7,588 bases of DNA from Nanobdellota archaeon (GCA_018812505.1 JAHJDK010000250.1:1-7588); one strand, 5' to 3'. Positions 1 to 6,654 are shown, counted from the stretch's first letter. Numbers and translations: made by a program. The notes: generated by a model not told the origin, from the sequence alone.

Positions 1-805
1 AATGTATAGAACCAAAGAAGGTGATGTATTCTCCCTCATAGATTTTATTAACTCTCAAAATGCTGAAGTTTTTTTGTTCACCAATCAAACATTAATAACG
101 CCTAAAACTGCAGGAATCCTGTTTAATAAAAATGTTACAGTTATAGGTAAACAAAACACGCTTGATCCTGAAAAGCAGGCAAAATTCTTTTGTAAAACAC
201 CAAACGCTCAAGAAAGATTAAGTGAAGGTTTAGAAAATCTGATAAATGCAGGATTCAATAAAGTTCATCCCTCCAGATTAGCTTTGCATTCAGTTATTCT
301 CTCTGCAAATTATGATGAACTCCCAAAGATGTGGAGACAATGGAGAAGACAAAACATAATACCCTATGTTCAAGTAACTGTTCCGCCACCAGATCCACAA
401 TCTCAAAGAGCATTCTTTGAAAATGATTATGTCGCACCAGACAAATTGCGAAAGCTGTTTGAATCATTTCTTAAAATAGATGAAACTGAATTTGGTTATA
501 CTTGGGATGTTGTAAAAACATATCCTATACCTGTTATGGGTTGTTCAGTAGCGTTAAGTGGTTGTGGAATAACACCTACTGGTGATGTACAAATTTGTTC
601 CTATACAGAAAGTTCATTAGGTAATGTTAAGAGAGAAAGTCTAATTGATATAATGAAATCAGAAGAAGTAAGAAAAATTAGAAGATATAAATATGAAGAG
701 ATGAATTCAGGAAATCTTTATGGTTGCAGATGCATAGCTTTTGCTTTGAAAGATAGATACTCAATAGACCCTATTTTTAAAGAATTTGAACATTCAACAC
801 ATTGA
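1..805 (+). CDS. Radical SAM protein with SPASM-type C-terminal domain, 5'-truncated
   Basis: This is the C-terminal part of a radical SAM enzyme. The reading frame is open from the window edge, so the Met at base 2 is probably internal, and the N-terminal CxxxCxxC loop that binds the SAM-cleaving Fe-S cluster lies outside the window. About 267 residues remain. Residues 20-60 look like late TIM-barrel strands (VFLFTNQTLI, VTVIGK). The tail is SPASM-like: Cys181, then Cys188 in CGITPTGDVQIC (ending at Cys199), then a GNV..ESL.DIM segment, and finally Cys242 and Cys244 (GCRC). Such cysteines bind an auxiliary Fe-S cluster in maturases of peptides or proteins and in related enzymes. No small precursor peptide gene is visible downstream, so the substrate is unknown. 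The family call is firm; the specific function is not assigned. Confidence 0.85.
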   Translation, partial: MYRTKEGDVFSLIDFINSQNAEVFLFTNQTLITPKTAGILFNKNVTVIGKQNTLDPEKQAKFFCKTPNAQERLSEGLENLINAGFNKVHPSRLALHSVILSANYDELPKMWRQWRRQNIIPYVQVTVPPPDPQSQRAFFENDYVAPDKLRKLFESFLKIDETEFGYTWDVVKTYPIPVMGCSVALSGCGITPTGDVQICSYTESSLGNVKRESLIDIMKSEEVRKIRRYKYEEMNSGNLYGCRCIAFALKDRYSIDPIFKEFEHSTH

Positions 806-806
806 A

Positions 807-816
807 TGATTAATCA
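807..816. repeat. 10-bp perfect palindrome upstream of a TATA box
   Basis: TGATTAATCA is a perfect inverted repeat with no spacer. It starts two bases after the stop codon of the radical SAM gene and ends five bases before the TATA-like box of the gene at 849. The position suits an operator for a dimeric regulator. A 10-bp AT-rich palindrome also arises readily by chance in DNA of this composition, so the regulatory role is a guess. Confidence 0.3.
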
Positions 817-820
817 TCTT

Positions 821-829
821 TTTATATAA
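821..829 (+). promoter_or_regulatory. Archaeal TATA box, leaderless promoter of the gene at 849
   Basis: TTTATATAA is centred about 24 nt before the ATG at 849, which would place transcription start at or next to the start codon. No Shine-Dalgarno-like sequence precedes the ATG. The same arrangement recurs at the other first genes of transcription units in the AT-rich part. Confidence 0.6.
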
Positions 830-848
830 ATTTTAATTCCCATAGAAT

Positions 849-1496
849 ATGAATGTTAAAGAACAAGAGAAGCTTTCGAACTTAGTATGTCTTATTATAG
901 AAAAACAATTTAAAGAGTTTGATGAAAGTAAACTAAATGAATTGTTTAGAGGATACTTGTCAGATAAGAGGTCTGTGACTTTCACAAATTATTATCATGA
1001 AACTGTTTTAGACAAACAAAAGATTAATTTTGGCACCTTTAGTTATCAATGGGCATTGCATTTAAGAAAAAAACACATAGAGTATCTTGATGAGAACTAT
1101 GAGCTGATAAGAAAAAAAATACTTGAAGAAAAAGATATTTACTCTTTTTTTAGGCAGTATGGTATAGATCAAGATGGAAGACAAAACAAGTCTTTTTGTT
1201 GCAAACTTTTTCATACCTTCTTGCCAAAAGAATTCATTCCTCTCGATAATCCTATAATGAAAAATTTCAAAACTGAAATCAAAAAGAAAAACAAAATTAC
1301 TGAAATGCATTTTCTTGAATGGGAAGATGTTATTAGGCACGAGTATATTCAATTTAGCTCTAAAAATAAATCAAAAATTAATCTGATAATAAAACTGTTG
1401 TTAAAAAAAGAATTTTCTTTCTTCAGAGTGAATGAGTTGTCTGATATAAGATTGTTGGACTTGATTTATTGGTATAACCTTAATCGGAAAATTTAG
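849..1496 (+). CDS. Conserved-looking hypothetical protein, 215 aa, helical and basic
   Basis: I do not recognise a named family. The protein is soluble, rich in Lys, Phe and Leu, and predicted by eye to be mostly helical, with no signal peptide or TM segment. The best-formed segment is at residues 115-134, SFCCKLFHTFLPKEFIPLDN. This S-K-L-H-F-x-P-x-x-F-x-P-x-D pattern resembles a segment seen in several uncharacterised helical proteins, some with a helix-hairpin-helix glycosylase-like look. A second segment near the C-terminus (DIRLLDLIYW, residues 199-208) is also reminiscent of them. This resemblance is from memory and weak. The ATG is supported by a TATA box at the leaderless distance. 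The gene is transcribed alone between the radical SAM gene and the small membrane protein gene, and is particularly AT-rich (25% and 32% GC in two rows counted), as accessory genes often are. Confidence 0.75.
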   Translation: MNVKEQEKLSNLVCLIIEKQFKEFDESKLNELFRGYLSDKRSVTFTNYYHETVLDKQKINFGTFSYQWALHLRKKHIEYLDENYELIRKKILEEKDIYSFFRQYGIDQDGRQNKSFCCKLFHTFLPKEFIPLDNPIMKNFKTEIKKKNKITEMHFLEWEDVIRHEYIQFSSKNKSKINLIIKLLLKKEFSFFRVNELSDIRLLDLIYWYNLNRKI

Positions 1497-1527
1497 TTTT
1501 CATTTGTCTAATAATTTTCACAACTTT

Positions 1528-1536
1528 TTTATATTA
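1528..1536 (+). promoter_or_regulatory. Archaeal TATA box, leaderless promoter of the gene at 1556
   Basis: TTTATATTA, within a T-rich run, is centred about 24 nt before the ATG at 1556. No ribosome binding site is seen. The T-rich stretch from 1495 to 1530 could also serve as the terminator of the preceding gene, since archaeal termination commonly uses T-runs, but no hairpin is evident. Confidence 0.5.
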
Positions 1537-1555
1537 TTATTCTTATAATGTATTT

Positions 1556-1804
1556 ATGAATGTTGAACAAGAAGTAAATATTATTAAGGAACGAAATAAA
1601 AAAGTCGAACTTGACAAGGCTTGGGAAACTTGTTGGACGAGAAAGATTATAATTGCAATATTGACTTACATTGTTATTGTAATATTCTTCTACTTTGCAG
1701 GTTTGTCAAAACCTTTTGTAAATTCAATAGTTCCTGCTTTGGCATTTGTGTTGTCAACTTTCACTTTACCTTTTTTCAAGAAAATGTGGTTAAGAAATAA
1801 ATAA
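1556..1804 (+). CDS. Small two-TM conserved membrane protein, 82 aa
   Basis: A short hydrophilic N-terminus (residues 1-29) carries the pattern ERNKKVELDKAWETCWTRK. It is followed by one TM segment (about 30-48, IIIAILTYIVIVIFFYFAG), a short loop, and a second TM segment (about 54-74, ending LSTFTLPFF), then a basic tail KKMWLRNK. Both ends should be cytoplasmic by the positive-inside rule. The combination of an N-x-x-V-E-x-D-K-A-W-E-T motif and a C-terminal LST.TLP..K..W motif belongs, as I recall, to a small membrane-protein family seen in many uncultivated archaea and bacteria. Its function is unknown. The start is fixed by a TATA box at the leaderless distance. The stop codon directly abuts that of the convergent DHH gene. 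Confidence 0.8.
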   Translation: MNVEQEVNIIKERNKKVELDKAWETCWTRKIIIAILTYIVIVIFFYFAGLSKPFVNSIVPALAFVLSTFTLPFFKKMWLRNK

Positions 1805-2833
1805 TTACTTCTTCAATTCTTTTTTTATTATTTCAATGAATTTTTTGAAATCTTTTTTCTTTACGCAGGCACCACAGGCGTAGTCATGCCCCCCGCCGTA
1901 TCCTTCAACTTGTTCCAGTGCTTTTTTCAGTATTGGATGCACTTTCTTGGTTGCGCTTCGCAAGGACATCTTGACTTCTTCATTTCTTTCACGTCCTATT
2001 ATTATGAATTTGTCAGGGTGTTTATGCAATAACTCATTGCTTAGCTCACTTGTTACTGCAGTGTTATTATCGTTGTATGTGAACAATAGTAGTTTACTCT
2101 TTGTTACCTTTACATTTTCTAGTATTTTCTTGTATTCATCGTAGAATTTTTGAAATCTCTTGTATACAAATGCTCCTTGAGGTGTTGTCTGGTCTGTTAT
2201 TTCTCTAGGGTCTCTTATTCTTGTCAGTATCTTGACTATTTTCATTGCTTCTCTTGCGCTTCCTTTTATACTGAAAGATATTATTCTTGCAAGCAACCCT
2301 GTTTTTGTTTCGAAAAGTGCATCGTCTGGCTTCTTGATTTTCTTGTCCATAAAGTCAGGGTATTGTTTTATGAATTCGTCTTTTAAATCTGTAATCTGCC
2401 AGTCAGCAACGCATCCAACCATTCCTGTCCATAAGCTTTTCTTCACAATCTGATATGTCCAGTAACTCACTGCACGATTATCATTTTCATCGTGTAATCT
2501 TGGGTTGTAATATTCAACTTTTTTACGCTCAACTACAGGATGATGATCTATCCAGATAACTTTTTGATTTATCTTGTCTAAGAATTCTTGGTGAACATTA
2601 GCAATATCTAATATTACAACTAGGTCTGGTTGGTATTCGTCAACTTTTCTGATTAGTTCTTCTGTTAGCTGGTGCCCTGTTTTTAAGATAACTCCTTTTC
2701 CGTCGCCTTTATACTTGTAAAACTGTACAAAAGAACACACTCCATCAGGATCATCGTCAAAGAAGAATATTGGTCTTGCACTTTCATCAAGCGCTTTCTT
2801 TATATTTTTAATTTCTTTTGTTGTTAAACTCAT
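1805..2833 (-). CDS. DHH-DHHA1 family phosphoesterase (RecJ-like)
   Basis: This is a metal-dependent phosphoesterase or nuclease of the DHH superfamily, 342 aa. All expected motifs are visible: motif I DDDPDG (residues 26-31), motif II with Asp76 (VVILDIANV), motif III IDHHP with Asp96-His97-His98, and motif IV with Asp144 (VGCVADW). These hold two Mn/Mg ions. The C-terminal DHHA1 domain has an SLRSA segment (290-294) and the substrate-binding GGGH (313-316). Archaeal relatives include RecJ-like 5'-3' exonucleases (GAN) that associate with the replicative helicase, and NrnA-type oligonucleotide or cyclic-dinucleotide phosphodiesterases. At this length it could be any of these. It has its own TATA box and lies 49 bp downstream of the acyl-CoA synthetase fusion on the same strand. 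The family call is firm; the substrate is not determined. Confidence 0.92.
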   Translation of the reverse strand: MSLTTKEIKNIKKALDESARPIFFFDDDPDGVCSFVQFYKYKGDGKGVILKTGHQLTEELIRKVDEYQPDLVVILDIANVHQEFLDKINQKVIWIDHHPVVERKKVEYYNPRLHDENDNRAVSYWTYQIVKKSLWTGMVGCVADWQITDLKDEFIKQYPDFMDKKIKKPDDALFETKTGLLARIISFSIKGSAREAMKIVKILTRIRDPREITDQTTPQGAFVYKRFQKFYDEYKKILENVKVTKSKLLLFTYNDNNTAVTSELSNELLHKHPDKFIIIGRERNEEVKMSLRSATKKVHPILKKALEQVEGYGGGHDYACGACVKKKDFKKFIEIIKKELKK

Positions 2834-2854
2834 TTATCATGTGAAAAGTTGTTG

Positions 2855-2864
2855 TTTTAAAAAG
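2855..2864 (-). promoter_or_regulatory. Archaeal TATA box, promoter of the DHH gene
   Basis: Read on the minus strand, an A-rich BRE-like AGTAAA is followed by CTTTTTAAAA, centred about 26 nt before the ATG at 2833. This gives a leaderless or nearly leaderless transcript. No Shine-Dalgarno sequence is present. The same T-run lies about 20 nt after the stop codon of the upstream synthetase fusion on this strand, so it may also help terminate that operon. Confidence 0.55.
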
Positions 2865-2882
2865 TTTACTGGGAACTAGAGC

Positions 2883-5597
2883 TTATTTCTTCTTTTTAAC
2901 AACTTTTTTCCTTTTTCCCTTTATTTTTTTGTCAAGGTCGTATTCTGCGTAGAATATATCATCACTTTTGATTATTTTAAAGCCTCGTTTTTCAAACATG
3001 TGCAGCATTATGTGATTGTCAGGCAGGATGTTTGCGTATACTTTTTTTATAGCTCTTTTCTTAGCAATTTCAAGTATGTAATCTGTAAATTTGTTGCCTA
3101 GACCTTGATTTTGCCATGGATCCGCTATTACTATTGCGAATTCTGCTGTATCATTGTATGGGTCTGCTATTAGTCTGACGACACCTGCCATCTTTTTCTC
3201 GCCTTTTTCTTTTATCTCTGCAACTATGGCTATCTCTCTATCATAATCATTTTGTGTGTATCTTACTAATAATTCGTGTGATATATCTTTTATCATTTGA
3301 AAAAATCTGAATCTCTGGGTTTCTTCAGAGAATTCTTTGAACATCTTCGCTTCTAAGGGTTCATCTTCTGGTCTTATAGGTCTTAGTGTTGCTATTTTTT
3401 TGTTTTTCATCTTGTACTTTGTTACATACTCTTTTGGGTATGGAGAGATGACTAGGTGTGAATAGGGTTTTTGTTTTGATTTTGTTTTCTTGTCAAGTAT
3501 AACTTTTGCATCTAGCACTGTTCCTCCTTTTTCATCGACTGAGAATGGGTTTATGTCAATCTCTTTTATTTCAGGAAAATCCATTACAAGGTATGCAAAT
3601 TTGTATAGTAAGAATTGTATTGCTTTTAAGTCAACTCCTTTGGTTCCTCTGAATCCTTTTAATAGTTCGTAAATCTTTGTTTCTTCAATCAGTCTCATTG
3701 ATAATGCCATGTTTAGTGGTGGTAGTCCTATGTTTGTGTCTTTGAATATTTCTACTGCTACTCCTCCCATTCCAAACAATATGACTGGTCCGAATATCTT
3801 ATCTTTCTTGCAGCCAATCAATAATTCATATTTTTTTGAAGCCATCTTCTCAATTGTTACTCCTTTAATGTCTGCTTTTGGAGCTTTCTTCTTAACGCTT
3901 AACATTATTTCTTTGAACGCTTTCTCAACTTCTTTATCACTTTTTAGCTTGAGTTTTACTCCTCCAACATCTGTTTTGTGTGTTATATCTGGAGAATTTA
4001 TCTTCATAGCTATTGGAAAACCAATTTTTTTAGCTATTGAAACAGCTTCTTTGCTGTTCTTGGCTTTTTGGCTCATCGTAACTGGTATTTCATAGTTGCT
4101 GAGAAATTTCTTCGCTTCAGAATCATTCAACACATATCTTTTGCTTTCAATAATCTTTTTTATTAATTTTCTATTCATATTTGTTTTAGGTTTGAATGCG
4201 TGTGGTATGGTTGCAGGTGTTTCGTAGAGTAACTCTAAGTTTTTTGAGTATCTGTGCATGTCAATAAAACTTTTTACAGCTCTTTCAGGACTATCATATA
4301 CTGGTATGCTGGCTTTCTCTAAGATTTTTGTTCCTTTGCTGACGTCTTCTCCTCCCATCCACGAAGCTAGTATTGGTTTCTTGCTTTTATTTGGTATTTT
4401 GGTTATTGTTTTTGCAACTTTTTCTGGGTCAGTCATTGATTGTGGTGTTAATATAACTAGTATTCCGTCAATGTTATCATCTTTTAGGCAGATTTCCATT
4501 GCTCTTTGATATCTCTCACTATCTGCGTCTCCTATTATATCTATTGGGTTGCGTTTGCTCCATGTTGGCGGTAGAAACTTGTTTAGTTCTTCAATTGTTT
4601 TTTTTGATAGTTTTGCTAATTCTCCACCATTTTTTATTAGGAAGTCTGTTGCTATAACTCCTGGTCCTCCTGCATTTGTAATCATTGCTAATTTGTTACT
4701 ATCAGGTATTGGTTGCATAGATAGGTTTTCTGCGTTGTCAAATAATTCTTGGATTGTGTCCACTCTTATGATGCCTGCTCTTTTGAAGGCTGCATCGAAT
4801 ACCGCGTCATCGCCTGTTAGTGTTCCTGTGTGTGACATTGCTGCTTTTGCTCCTTCTGAACTTTTTCCTGCTTTAAGAACTATGATTGGTTTGGTCCTGG
4901 CAAAAGCTCTTGCTGCACTCAAGAATTTTCTTGCGTCAGATAATGATTCCATATAGATTATTATACTGTTTGTTTCTGGGTCGTTTCCAAAGTAGTCTAT
5001 TAAATCATGAAAACCTATGTCTATCATTGATCCTAATGAAACAAAGTAGCTGAATCCAACGTTTTGGTTTATTGACCAGTCAAGGATTGCTGTTCCTAAC
5101 GCTCCGCTTTGTGATATGAAAGCTATTTTTCCGGACAATGCCATTTTGTTGCTGAATGTAGCGTTGAGGTTTAAACTTGGTTTTATGAATCCCAAGCAGT
5201 TAGGTCCTAATATTTTCATATCATGTTTTTTTGCGCTTTCTAGTATTTTTTTTGTTCTTGCAAGTCCTTCTTTGCCTGCTTCTTTGAAACCTGCGGATAT
5301 TATTATTATGCTTTCAACTTTTTTACGTCCGCATTCCTCAACTATGTCTGGAACTGTTATTGATGGTGTTGCGATTATTGCCAAGTCTATTTTGTCATTT
5401 ATTTTGGATATTGACGGATAGCATTTCACTCCCATAACACTTGGTCTTTTAGGATTTACTGGATATACTATTCCTTCGTATTCGCTTCCGATTAGATTTT
5501 TTATTAATGCGTATCCAACGCTGTTCTTGTTAGTGGTTGCTCCAATTACTGCTATAGTTTTTGGTTTAAACATCGAGTCAAGTTTTTCTAAGCTCAT
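2883..5597 (-). CDS. Fusion of ADP-forming acyl-CoA synthetase (alpha-beta) and GNAT acetyltransferase
   Basis: This 904-aa protein joins an NDP-forming acyl-CoA (acetyl-CoA) synthetase to an acetyltransferase. Residues 5-130 are a CoA-binding Rossmann domain (VIGATTNKNSVG). Residues 150-450 are succinyl-CoA-ligase-like domains carrying SHTG with the phosphorylatable His256. Residues 475-705 are an ATP-grasp domain with ITHKTDVGGV, whose His540 matches the second phospho-relay histidine of the archaeal beta subunit, plus FGMGG and EIDINPF. Residues 730-890 are a GNAT domain with the acetyl-CoA loop QNQGLG (829-834). The tail is very basic (KGKRKKVVKKKK). The synthetase half interconverts acyl-CoA, ADP and phosphate with free acid, CoA and ATP. 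Domain order matches bacterial Pat/PatZ protein acetyltransferases, whose synthetase part is reported to be inactive, whereas here both His residues remain. ATG 5597 is preferred over GTG 5606 because AGGTGA sits 5 nt before it. The gene follows the deacetylase in one operon. Confidence 0.93.
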   Translation of the reverse strand: MSLEKLDSMFKPKTIAVIGATTNKNSVGYALIKNLIGSEYEGIVYPVNPKRPSVMGVKCYPSISKINDKIDLAIIATPSITVPDIVEECGRKKVESIIIISAGFKEAGKEGLARTKKILESAKKHDMKILGPNCLGFIKPSLNLNATFSNKMALSGKIAFISQSGALGTAILDWSINQNVGFSYFVSLGSMIDIGFHDLIDYFGNDPETNSIIIYMESLSDARKFLSAARAFARTKPIIVLKAGKSSEGAKAAMSHTGTLTGDDAVFDAAFKRAGIIRVDTIQELFDNAENLSMQPIPDSNKLAMITNAGGPGVIATDFLIKNGGELAKLSKKTIEELNKFLPPTWSKRNPIDIIGDADSERYQRAMEICLKDDNIDGILVILTPQSMTDPEKVAKTITKIPNKSKKPILASWMGGEDVSKGTKILEKASIPVYDSPERAVKSFIDMHRYSKNLELLYETPATIPHAFKPKTNMNRKLIKKIIESKRYVLNDSEAKKFLSNYEIPVTMSQKAKNSKEAVSIAKKIGFPIAMKINSPDITHKTDVGGVKLKLKSDKEVEKAFKEIMLSVKKKAPKADIKGVTIEKMASKKYELLIGCKKDKIFGPVILFGMGGVAVEIFKDTNIGLPPLNMALSMRLIEETKIYELLKGFRGTKGVDLKAIQFLLYKFAYLVMDFPEIKEIDINPFSVDEKGGTVLDAKVILDKKTKSKQKPYSHLVISPYPKEYVTKYKMKNKKIATLRPIRPEDEPLEAKMFKEFSEETQRFRFFQMIKDISHELLVRYTQNDYDREIAIVAEIKEKGEKKMAGVVRLIADPYNDTAEFAIVIADPWQNQGLGNKFTDYILEIAKKRAIKKVYANILPDNHIMLHMFEKRGFKIIKSDDIFYAEYDLDKKIKGKRKKVVKKKK

Positions 5598-5602
5598 AAT
5601 AT

Positions 5603-5608
5603 TCACCT
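5603..5608 (-). promoter_or_regulatory. Shine-Dalgarno site of the synthetase-GNAT gene, overlapping the deacetylase stop codon
   Basis: AGGTGA on the minus strand matches six bases of the archaeal anti-Shine-Dalgarno complement (GGAGGTGAT) and lies 5 nt before ATG 5597. Its last three bases are the TGA stop of the upstream deacetylase gene, so termination and re-initiation are physically coupled. It decides the start: the alternative GTG at 5606 lies inside this motif and has no site of its own. Confidence 0.75.
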
Positions 5609-6565
5609 TTTTAAGTTCCAGTACTTTGAAAGATTATGTTCTAGTAATGCCATTCTTCCTTGAAATTCTTGTATTGTTATAAATTTTGAGTCTGTCTTTG
5701 CTTCTTTGAATCGTTGTTTTTTTCCGTTTATTCCGTCTAAAAAATTATACACACATTTTGGTAATATATCTATGTTGTATCCTCCTTCTAGTGTTGCGAA
5801 AACATTTTTGAATTCTTTTCTGATGATTTTTCCGAGCCAGTAATAAGTGTTTATTGATAATCTTAAATCCAGTAGCAAGTCGTATTGGTGTGAGTCAAAT
5901 CCTGCTGATAATGCTACAATGTCTGGTTTGAATTGTTTTGCTATTGGTATTATTTTTTTGACTGCTTCAATGTATATGTCGTCTCCTGCTTCTGGTGGTA
6001 GTGGAACGTTTACTGTGTAGCCTTTTCCTTTTCCTTCTCCTATCTGATTTTCTGTTCCTGTGTTTGGGAATGCAGGGAATTGATGTAATGACATGTATAG
6101 TACTTCTTTTGTGTTGTAGAAATGTTTTAATGTTCCATCTCCAGCGTGTCCATCAAAGTCAAATATTAGCACTCTTTTTCCTTCATTCAAAAGCTTTTTT
6201 GTGGCTATTGATATGTTGTTGAATATGCAGAATCCACTTGATCTGTCTGGATGTGCGTGGTGTCCTGGTGGTCTGACCAGTGCAAAATCATTTTTTTCGC
6301 AGGCTTTGATTGTGGCTCCTACTGCGTGTATTGCTGTTTCATAAGTTTTTTTTGACACGATTGTGTCTGGGTCTGTATGGCCTTCTTTCAAGCACATCTT
6401 TTTTACGTAGTCAATATATTTTTTTGTGTGAAATAGTTTTAGATATTCTTCTCCGTTAGGGACCTCTGTTTCTTTTATGTTTCCAAATACTTCTAATCTT
6501 TTTTTGTTTTCAGGATGCATGCCTGTGTCATGTTCCAAGAATTTTGAATTGTATATTAATTTCAT
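5603..6565 (-). CDS. HDAC/AcuC-like zinc lysine deacetylase
   Basis: A 320-aa class I/II histone-deacetylase-fold enzyme, related to AcuC and acetylpolyamine amidohydrolases, which removes acetyl groups from lysine or amines. Visible landmarks are the N-terminal HDTGMHPEN (12-20), PPGHHAHP with the His102-His103 charge-relay pair, zinc ligands Asp138 and His140 in DFDGHAGDGT, the third ligand Asp224 in SAGFDSH, and catalytic Tyr263 in LEGGYN. The second His of the usual HHG(N/D)G motif is Ala141 here. No signal peptide is seen, so it should act in the cytoplasm. The frame extends upstream to 6619, but ATG 6565 is chosen because family homology begins there and the TATA box at 6592-6600 falls inside the extension. 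It is the first gene of an operon with the synthetase-GNAT fusion, which suggests it reverses acetylation made by that protein. Histones, other proteins or polyamines are possible substrates. Confidence 0.93.
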   Translation of the reverse strand: MKLIYNSKFLEHDTGMHPENKKRLEVFGNIKETEVPNGEEYLKLFHTKKYIDYVKKMCLKEGHTDPDTIVSKKTYETAIHAVGATIKACEKNDFALVRPPGHHAHPDRSSGFCIFNNISIATKKLLNEGKRVLIFDFDGHAGDGTLKHFYNTKEVLYMSLHQFPAFPNTGTENQIGEGKGKGYTVNVPLPPEAGDDIYIEAVKKIIPIAKQFKPDIVALSAGFDSHQYDLLLDLRLSINTYYWLGKIIRKEFKNVFATLEGGYNIDILPKCVYNFLDGINGKKQRFKEAKTDSKFITIQEFQGRMALLEHNLSKYWNLKR

Positions 6566-6591
6566 TTCTGCTCTTAAAGTACTTGTATGAC

Positions 6592-6600
6592 TATTTAAAA
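6592..6600 (-). promoter_or_regulatory. Archaeal TATA box, promoter of the deacetylase/synthetase-GNAT operon
   Basis: On the minus strand, an A-rich BRE-like AGAAAA precedes TTTTAAATA, about 30 nt before the deacetylase ATG at 6565. Transcription would begin within a few bases of the start codon. It lies about 22 bp from the TATA box of the divergent HAD gene, so the 89-bp intergenic region is a compact back-to-back promoter pair. Confidence 0.55.
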
Positions 6601-6622
6601 TTTTCTGACATCCTTTCAAAAA

Positions 6623-6630
6623 CTTTATAA
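6623..6630 (+). promoter_or_regulatory. Archaeal TATA box, promoter of the HAD hydrolase gene
   Basis: CTTTATAA, preceded by the A-rich CAAAAA as a BRE-like element, is centred about 28 nt before the ATG at 6655. The spacing implies a leaderless transcript. It also favours ATG 6655 over the in-frame TTG codons at 6646 and 6649. Confidence 0.55.
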
Positions 6631-6654
6631 CCTTTTGTTCGTTTTTTGTTGAAT

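Noticed and set aside
849..870. Similar beginnings of the genes at 849 and 1556 (ATGAATGTT followed by GAA/CAA-rich codons) as a shared element or recent duplication
   Set aside because: The match covers only about nine bases plus low-complexity codons, and the proteins differ entirely afterwards.
1062..1352. Minus-strand open frame within the hypothetical gene at 849
   Set aside because: Phe/Ile-rich composition is what the complement of a Lys/Glu-rich AT-rich gene gives; no start signal.
3709..4095. Long open frames on the plus strand across the synthetase-GNAT gene (also 4549-4956, 5116-5421, 4258-4509, 3490-3672)
   Set aside because: They are antisense shadows of a gene with clear domain motifs along its length; they show no family motifs, no ribosome binding sites and no promoters.
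5598..5606. GTG at 5606 as start of the synthetase-GNAT gene
   Set aside because: The GTG lies inside the AGGTGA Shine-Dalgarno site that serves ATG 5597, and it has no site of its own.
6566..6619. Upstream start of the deacetylase adding 18 residues
   Set aside because: The extension contains the TATA box and would not be transcribed; family homology begins at the Met at 6565.
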